Positions 56,244 through 64,000 of a stretch of DNA of 64,000 nucleotides are shown one piece after another. The notes under the pieces are model-generated. The model was not told where the DNA came from and ran no database searches. It was given only the letters and a program-made list of their open reading frames with translations. Within the stretch, counting starts at the first letter, position 1. The number at the start of each line of letters is the position of its first letter. The stretch covers positions 64,857,858 to 64,921,857 of the forward strand of contig OZ024889.1 of the NCBI GenBank assembly GCA_964017195.1, given 5' to 3'. Position numbers and translations under genes: made by a program. The stretch is from Siderastrea radians (Eukaryota > Cnidaria > Anthozoa > Scleractinia > Rhizangiidae).

Positions 56244-59200
56244 TTCTCAAATCATATAACAAAAATCACGCGTACAAGTTCTAGAAGTACACTGTAAAGC
56301 ATTCATAGTGCTTACAGGAAAGTCTGTTTTTATTTATCTGTACGATTACGAGTTTTGTTTTTTCATCGACAAAAAATTCATTCACTCCTTGCGCAGTTCT
56401 GTTTTGGATCCTTATGAATGACGCATTCGTAAAATATTCTGGAATAATTTAAAGAATAAAAGGAGAAAATAGTCTTGAACAAATTAACGAAATAATAGGT
56501 TACAATTTTTAAAAAGAAAAAACGATTATAGCTTTTAAAGTGATAAGAACATATGTTTGAGATCATTGTTTGAAGCTTTGAGGCTCTTCGATGAACACAT
56601 GTTCGCGTTGCCAGCCAATTTTTCCGTTTAATCGCGAGAAAATGCGAGGCATTGCCACTATCACGTATCGAGGAATTAACAAAAATAACTAAAACTAGAG
56701 CAGTTTGCTCTTTCAACAGGCCAACCCTTAGTACCTATCGTCAGACCAGCCACAAGAAACGCTTTATTTCTAAACTTCACGTGCGCTTAGTTTTGGCCTA
56801 ATTTGGCGTTGTCTCCGAAACGGAAATCAACTTGAAAATAGTAATTGCCTTATAGACTGGGAAAAGAATATTTGGGACAAGGGGTGTTTTTTTGTGAATA
56901 AAAGCAAAGGATGAAAAGTTTATTTTGGAATAGTATCCAATATTTTTGTGGCTTAAAATGCCTTTCATTTACCCAGCACCCTGCCAAATTTACAATGGAA
57001 AATAAAAAACAGGTCCGATTTGGGTCGGTACCGATCTGAAATAATCGCGTTGCTAGACCTATTGTAGATTAACTGATGTTATGCCAGGCAACAAAGCAGT
57101 TAACAAACATTCTGTGAAACACACTGACAGAAAATTGTTTTCATGAAAAAATATACTGGTAAAATGAGACCAATTGATCAATATTATTAAGAAATGCAAA
57201 AATGATGTCAACTTTAAGAGGTCGTGAATTTGCTACACATACCCACAATCAATGTTGCAAGTAGTTTTGAGCTTTTGCAATCCTCTTTTCAGCGATGGAC
57301 ATGTTATTTTGATTGGCCGCGCTTCAAACTTTCCTGCCCATAAGGCGTTTTTGCCAGTGTGTTGTATTATTTTAACATTTATATTTTTATGTACAGCCAG
57401 TATAATTAGAGAATTTAAGAATGAGGGTGCAGAAATGTAGTACTTGAGCCCAAAGGTTTTAGAAAGTTTATTGAATTAACCGCACAACCACAATGTGCTT
57501 TAATTGCCTACTTTGCGATGGTTACGTAGCTTGTGATTGGTTGTAAGGAAACCCCGCCATTCCAACCGCTTTTAACAGCAAATGAGAAATACCATATTTG
57601 AGGAGGAAATTAAAAATTATTTTCTAAACAATTATTATTTAAATGTGTAGGAATTTAGTAGAATAGATTGGAAAGGAAATTTCTTGAGTCCACTGCAATC
57701 AGTGAATTAAGTGCTAAATTGACAATATTCGTGCTGCTTGTGGTCGGCTGATGCAAGACGTTGCGTTTCACTTCTCGTAGTAACCACTGTTCAAAATCAA
57801 AATTGGAGATAATTTTTGTAAAATTTTAAAACTGCAGTAAAAGCACCGCATGTAAAAGCTGCTGAACACGTTTCGTTAGAATGGTCACACATCTCATTCG
57901 CAGACCAAAAGATAATTGTACCTTTTTGTCCTTGGGAGTGCAAGGTTTATAGCAACTAAGGAATTTCATTTTTGGAAATAGGAAATATTTCGTTGTTATG
58001 GATATGAATGATAAATTCATGATATTATAAGGGAATCAAACAATTATTTAACAAAATATGTAGGTAATGAGTCCAAAATGAGTTTAAAATTACAAGAATT
58101 AACCGCAATCAACTCTTTGAGTGTTTATTTGGCGATACTCATCTTGTTTTTGATTGTCTTGAATGAATGCTTTTTTTGGCAACTAAGGAATTTGCTGAAT
58201 CCTGAGAATTCCTGAAAGGCTACACATGTGAGTTAAATATAATATATACGAAATTACAGGAGTACGCAAACAATGCAACATGCGATTTATACCTAAAGAG
58301 CTTATTAATGTGGCTTACGGCGGTCAAAAAAAAATGTTTTATTGCTTTCAGAAACCAGAAAATAAAAAAATTGAGATCATATTGAAAGAAAATTGCTTGA
58401 AACAACCTCGATATTGCAAAAATCCTTTCGTAATACTGAGTTTTTATATTTAGATTTGTTTGGCTGGTCGAGATTTAAAAATCCTAAAATAATTTTCGTC
58501 TCGGAAATTTTTTAGATGCTTTCATGGTGTGGATACGGACCAAACACAAACTTTGTTAGTTATAGCTTTGAATTTATCAACTTATACCAGTTTTAAAAAC
58601 TATTTGAAAAACTCATCAGTTTCACTGTGCTCTTTGTAACTGGCCGGGATCAGTAAACTTAAAGCGACACGAAAAACCCAGGCTTTACAAATAATAACTG
58701 CGTAAATTTCATTCTTTTATACACCACATAATGAAGGAATTATTTCTTTGCGCGTGCCAGGGCTCCCAAGATGCGGTTTGCCTAACGTGTGCCGAGTCAT
58801 CGTTACAAAGTATAGCTAACTCCGAATTAACAATTGACGTGTGTGGTTTAAGTGATTATAAGTATTATTAATTGTTTATTCCATGACGCATATCTAACCG
58901 ATATGACTGAGCTCGCACACGAAATCTTTACTGCTGATTCACGATTTATTCAAAGCAAGGTCGTTAAGAGGCGCCCTGGGTGAATAATATCTTTTGTTAT
59001 GGAGGTCGTTAAACGCAACTAACTGCCTTTTTAGCCGTCCTGTGAGCAAATGTTTTGATAATTAAAATTTGTGTAATAGATTGCCAGGCACTCGAACTAC
59101 CACTGCATTGCGGAAAGTTTATATATTGACTGTCTAATTTGCGGAGCGTTTTACCGCACGTTTCAGGATAATAATAGAGAGAAAAGAAATGATATTATCA

Positions 59201-60050
59201 GTGACTTTATCAACGCGAATAACTGTGAATCATTTTAATTAAGTCCTGTTGATCCACGCGTTTGGATAAAAGTCACGAAAGATTTAAAGTTTGTAATTTT
59301 GTAATGCTTTTAGAAAATTGTTTAAGTGTTTATTGTTACGTAACGAGAAAAACTGACGTAGAAACTTTAGAATAACATTGATCCTTTTCTAAAAGAACAG
59401 TGAAACACTCCTGGTTTAACAAGAAACAAAAACCGTCTTGCCGACACGATATGAAATATTTCTCGATCTTGAGATTCTATTGAATTGTCATTCTTAAGAG
59501 ATATAGGTAGTGCTTCTTTGTCTGAAAAAAAAAAAAGAACTTGTCATGCGAACCCAATAAGTAGCCCATATAAACATTTTTTGGGGGGCTGTCTCATTCA
59601 TGGAAAATTCAAACACGGAAAACCTTGGTCAATATTTGACGCAATTCTACCGCATCCGTTGTAAGGAAACCTCAAGAGGACTCTTCATGAATTAAAGCAT
59701 AAATATATTGATCAGTGCTTTTTAAAGATTATTTCTTCATAAACAAAATCAAATATTGATTGTCTCCGCAAGGAAATTTCGTTAAAAGACGCTTGAAGAA
59801 ATGGAGCCGCAAAACTCTTCCGTTCCAGCATAGTCAGATTTTGAGTCATTCGTTATTGTTCTAAATCCAGTTGCGTCTGTGGATGCAGGGGCGGATCCAG
59901 AATGTTACGAAAGCAGGCCGCGATTGAAATTGGGCTCACGTCTCAAGGGTGTAGGAGTAAATCATTCCACATATTCTCAACTACCCGTCCGGGAGGGGAG
60001 GGGTGGGGAATTCGTAACTCAATCATATCCGCAAATGTTAAAAACTCCTA
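56244..60050. other. Flank, no gene recognised
   Basis: About 3.8 kb of AT-rich DNA. GGGGCGGATCCAG near 59888 recalls the ends of dispersed elements I associate with corals, but no boundary can be drawn. The 112-codon minus-strand frame at 56378-56716 has no recognised domain. Confidence 0.4.
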
Positions 60051-60112
60051 GGTTATGAACATTTCAAATGAATGCTATTTACAGTACTTTCCTGTGACTC
60101 CCTTAACCTACT
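60050..60112 (+). repeat. ~105-bp repeat family, degenerate copy (+)
   Basis: ATTTCAAATGAATGCTATTT followed by ACAGTACTTTCCTGTGACTC matches the CATTCAAATGAAAGCTACTG and CAGTACTTTCCTGTGGTG blocks of the family at 481-700. Confidence 0.5.
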
Positions 60113-60920
60113 CTTGACATTTTTTGTTGAATAGATCAGTCGCTAGGAATATGCGCCAAAATAATTTGACGGCTCACTTACGGTTTCAGTTACTTTTCAA
60201 ACTGACACAGTTACAAAGGTGGTCACGAAATGAAGCAAAATACCATACGTTTACCTTTTTAAATATCTAACTCACCAGTCCAGCACATGGACTATAAATA
60301 TACGGGCAAACACGTCTCGGCACCAGACCTTGACGTAGTCAATGCCTTTAGTAAGCCATGCAAAACTTCTTGGCCGCGCCGACCGTAAGCTTACGTGGCA
60401 AAATAAACGACAACGGGTCCATTGCTTCCCTCTCAGTCTGCTAAACGAAACTCGCAGATGGATATCAGTTATCGAGAGATTTTCACCAGGGGAAAAAGAT
60501 TATACAGAAAAGAATTGGATTCCAAATTTCAAGTTTATGGATCCCCGATTCCATGCTTTACGGGTTACAGATTCCTGATTTTTCACACGCAAAGCCTCAC
60601 AACAAAAATTCTCGCGACAACTTCGTTCTGTCGAAAGCCTTTAGCATCTCCTGATAATAACAAGCAATGACATCATTTAAAATAGCTCAACATTCACTAA
60701 AAAACGCCGAAACAGGTTAGAATTTGTACTTTTTTCTGAGCTGAACTTGACCAAAGCATGACACAGGTGAAACGTTGGTAACTACCGTTGTTTTTTGCCC
60801 AAGCAATAAATCTAGTAGACAATATACAATCGCTCAGTGCTGTATTTTTGCTTCACCTTTTAAACAATTTAATTTCCTGTACGGGAAACGCAACTTTTTT
60901 TCAAGGGACAATTTTGTGCT
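60113..60920. other. Flank, no gene recognised
   Basis: Two overlapping frames of 78 and 82 codons (60342-60670) have no recognised domain. Nothing else stands out. Confidence 0.4.
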
Positions 60921-61172
60921 AAGAGTGCAAGAAGCGCTGAGACTCAAGCTTCTTTGCCAGTTGACTTTTTCGTGAGGAGGCGAAAAGGAGGCGTTTTTAC
61001 TCTACCATTTACCGTTAAGGTTCTGATACTCGGGCGACAGGAGCGAAGAGTGCAAGAAGCGCTGAAACTCAAGCTTCTTTGCCAGTTGACTTTTTCGAGA
61101 GGAGGCGAAAAGGAGGCGCGTTTTTACTCTACCATTTACCGTTAAGGTTCTGATACTCGGGCGACAGGGAGC
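60921..61172 (+). repeat. Recent 125-bp tandem duplication
   Basis: 60921-61045 is repeated at 61046-61172. Both copies start AAGAGTGCAAGAAGCGCTGA and end GATACTCGGGCGACAGG. They differ by only a few positions (for example GCTGAGACTC and GCTGAAACTC, CGTGAGGAGG and CGAGAGGAGG) and by two extra bases (CG) in the second copy. Confidence 0.92.
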
Positions 61173-62990
61173 CTTCAAAGCTGAATTTGGTTTCGTGGCA
61201 TGACGCAACTGTTTCTTAGTTTTCTTAGTTTAGTTCACATTTTATTTTTTCACACGGAAAATTAGCTGTTCGACGGACGCTAGAACTGTAAAAAGTTCAG
61301 TACTCCCGTGTTTACTGAAGGTGTTACTACGTATGTTATGTTATAACTTGAAGTATTTCTGCTGTCCTCAGTTGAACTGGGATGCTAGCCGGCCACTCAA
61401 AGTTATGACCAGCATTTTTTAGCTTTACCTAACTGTTCGCCTCTTCCCATTTATACACCTGGGTAAAGAGAGAGAATGAAGAGAGGTCTGTTTAAGAAAA
61501 CAAGACAGCGGCAAAGGCAGCTCGAGCCACCGACCTTTAGATCTAAAGTTTGAATTCAACTGTGTAGTTACAAGCTTCTACAACGAGTTTCTTAAGGCTG
61601 GGCAGTATCAAGGGGATTTTGCTCGCTCATTTTTAACATAAATGAAAATCTTAAAATAATGCTCAATTTCTTGTTCAGACACCAAACTAATTCAGTGACG
61701 AATAATAAGTGTCTTTGGCCACGGATGGCAGGATGGAAATGGATTATAACTTGTGTAAGGTAAATATCACTGAATTTTTTAGTAGCCCGTCAGTCTCTAA
61801 ACGTTTTCCTTTAATCAATATGACCTCCTTACCAAATATAAAGTCATAAGTTACTTGCTACTATAAAAGATAAAGGGTGCCATTTTTGGTCACCTGACCA
61901 ATCATAAAAAGTCGGACAGCGTCCGAGCAAAGGAAAAACAAAACAAAAACACGTTTTGACAAATGCAGTTATCTAAGATAACTAAGATAAAAAGATAAAA
62001 AGAGGCTGTTGCTACGGTTTCGAGCATTATGACAAAAATGTTTCTAAATGCCAGTTACCTTAACTCTGTGGAAATAGAGATCTTGTAAGCGTTGAATTGT
62101 TTCTTAAAAGAAAGAGAAATAATTCTTTCTGTGGCTCTATATGACAATGTAAACGTTTGGAGGATTTCGAAACAGCTTTAGCACCTGACACACCCTCAGT
62201 TCCTGTTTCCTTGGTATGTCGTTTTCTCTCAAGCTTCCATTCTTGTTACTGTGACTTTATGGAAACATAGAAAACTCCTAGTGGTGAAAGGGTTTGACTC
62301 TGACTTGTTTTCAATACTTGCAAACAGATGTTTCGGCTACCTGTTTTTTCTTAAATAGAAACCCTACTTTGAAAGTAAAAAGGGTTACATATTTAACGCA
62401 CGTAGTATTACAATTTTTTAGTATAATGTTCTGCATCTGATTCGGTCTGTTGATAGGCATCGAATTATAGCCGAAAGAATATCTGAGTTCAGTTGCTCTC
62501 TAAACTGTATCTTTGTATTACGTACGTTACTTAATAGACACCTATGTACATGTGTATCATTTTTAATTGCCAAATTTAAGTCTAATTACATTAAAGAAGA
62601 ACTGTCCACTTTCTGTAAAACACCATTTCAACGTTCTCTTGAATTTGTACAAGCGTTGTAAAACGTGTAAATCATTATATTCCGTTTCTGAAATAATTCT
62701 GATTAAATATATTTTACTAGACGTAAAGTACTTTTATACCTACCAATGTAAAGATTTACCATACCGTGACACGATGGTACAATTCATCAGATGCAAAGAA
62801 ATTCTCCCCACAGCAGTCTAACTTTCCTTGCAATCATTGCTGACCTTTGAGGCATTTGGCTAAACCCTGCGATTTGCTTTACACCTATAATCAAACTTAC
62901 TGTTTACTTCATCAACATGCCGTTTTTTGAGGTAACCGCATCTTATCCCACCTCTCTCCAGAGAAGTCTTGTAACAAAAAAGAGCTCCTT
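61173..62990. other. Flank, no gene recognised
   Basis: AT-rich DNA. I see no coding, RNA-gene or mobile-element signature. Confidence 0.4.
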
Positions 62991-62997
62991 TTACGAA

Positions 62998-63300
62998 GGA
63001 CTTCAGAAGTTCTGTTTTAGCCTCCAAATTGGGGCCGTTTCGGTGAGTAAAATACAGTATCATTTTTGGGGCTAACTTGGCTCTCTTTTTAAGGCCTAAA
63101 TAGCCCTATTTACAGGGGCTGGGCCGGCACCAAAGGGCCAAATTGGGTCCCACTGTGGGCTGTTTGGCTTTCAATAGGGTTAGTTTTGTCCCAGGTGTGG
63201 CTGAAATAGCCCCAGACTGGGCTGTATCAGCTCCAGGGGCCTCAGGGCTAATTTGGCATTTTGGGGCCGAAACAGATCTTCTGAATTTACAGAGTACTGC
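62998..63300. repeat. GGGGC-rich stretch with weak inverted ends
   Basis: A GC-rich island with repeated GGGGC(C/T) and GGCTNATTTGG motifs (GGGGCTAACTTGGC near 63069, GGGCTAATTTGGC near 63245). The left side, AGAAGTTCTGTTTTAGCCTCC near 63004, roughly pairs with GGGGCCGAAACAGATCTTCT near 63263. It may be a degenerate fold-back element; the boundaries are uncertain. Confidence 0.35.
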
Positions 63301-64000
63301 TCTCTCTGGGCTAGTTTTCCTCTTGTTCGTCCGTCTGCACTACTTTCTCCCGCCATAGCCCTTTGAAGTATTATTGCCGGTATTGGCTTCCACTTTTTAG
63401 TCTCTTTGCCGCTGCTGTTGCGATAGAATGGTACTAGAGCCAAAAGCGCCCTTTTTTCAAGTTGGAAGACTAACATTGCTCGTCGACTGCGATCCAACAT
63501 GCCTCCTAGCTTCCGACCTCTTAAGTGTATCTGTAGAATTGCCTCTTACCTGCAACAGATTCAAATGTCTGGTTTTGATCCTAAACTCGAGGAAAGAGAA
63601 AATTTCTCTTTGCTGGGCAAACAGTCTTTGGCAGTGACTCTTCATCACTCATCCTAGGCGTGTTCAACACCCGTTGAGCTGGACAAAAAGAAAGGTTATA
63701 TTTTATCGTGTGACACTCGTGGAGTCGCGTCTGTAAAAATCGCTGAAAAATTACAATCGAGGATGAGTTTGCTGTAGCGCATAAAACAAGTGAGAACAAG
63801 AAACGTTTTGCATAAACGTATATAAGTCGGGACAACATGGTTTTGAAACCAGTTCTTAGCATTTTCTTCCTTATTTAAAACCCTATGCCTTTCAGTTTTG
63901 CAGAGTGGCAAAATTACTCACTCTTGATTGGTTGTCGAGCGCGTCGTTTCTACATTTAGTTGACTTCTTGAAACTGATTCAGTTAATTATGTATAGAAAT
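63301..64000. other. Window end, no gene recognised
   Basis: Several overlapping frames of 63-106 codons on both strands, none with a recognised domain. A gene could continue beyond the window, but nothing here shows it. Confidence 0.35.

Noticed and set aside
63180..63862. Gene at the right edge of the window
   Set aside because: Several overlapping frames on both strands, none with a recognised domain; GC-rich composition explains the openness of the first.
1..64000. CRISPR arrays, prophage or bacterial operons
   Set aside because: No regular short repeats with unique spacers, no densely packed long frames, and clear eukaryotic spliced genes.

Overview
The window reads as nuclear DNA of an animal, most likely an anthozoan cnidarian and probably a stony coral. 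The basis is three PRD-class homeobox genes in the cnidarian/protostome 'HRO' arrangement (homeobrain, rax, orthopedia), small genes with introns, AT-rich intergenic DNA, and repeat families that I recall from coral genomes. The species cannot be fixed from the sequence alone.

Layout. 1-8254: 5' flank of otp, with copies of a ~105-bp tandem repeat and, next to the gene, a 350-bp stretch dense in TAAT/ATTA homeodomain sites. 8255-16200 (+): orthopedia (otp), three coding exons, 366 aa, with a tRNA-derived SINE in the large intron. 16201-20734: otp-rx spacer with the 105-bp repeat and a hairpin-forming repeat. 20735-23912 (+): retinal homeobox (rx), three coding exons, 267 aa. 23913-46495: a 22.6-kb spacer full of mobile DNA: a fold-back MITE, a Penelope-like reverse transcriptase fragment between inverted repeats, a TA-flanked element whose right end is split by a TTAA-flanked element, and a SINE. 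46496-53457 (-): homeobrain (hbn), three coding exons, 293 aa. 53458-64000: flank with a TTAA-flanked fold-back MITE, a 125-bp tandem duplication and no gene I can recognise.

The three genes share one plan: a short acidic N-terminal exon, a phase-1 intron shortly before the homeodomain, a phase-0 intron between homeodomain residues 46 and 47, and a final exon that ends in an OAR motif. This fits origin by tandem duplication. All encode Q50 PRD-class transcription factors that act in the nucleus; in bilaterians the family patterns anterior neural and sensory territories. otp and rx are codirectional; hbn faces rx, so rx and hbn are convergent.

The points most worth a second look are the intact HRO cluster, an octapeptide (eh1-like) motif in otp with none visible in rx, the TAAT-rich otp promoter, and the nested transposon pair whose insertion history can be read from the sequence. 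I found no CRISPR, bacterial or clearly viral feature.
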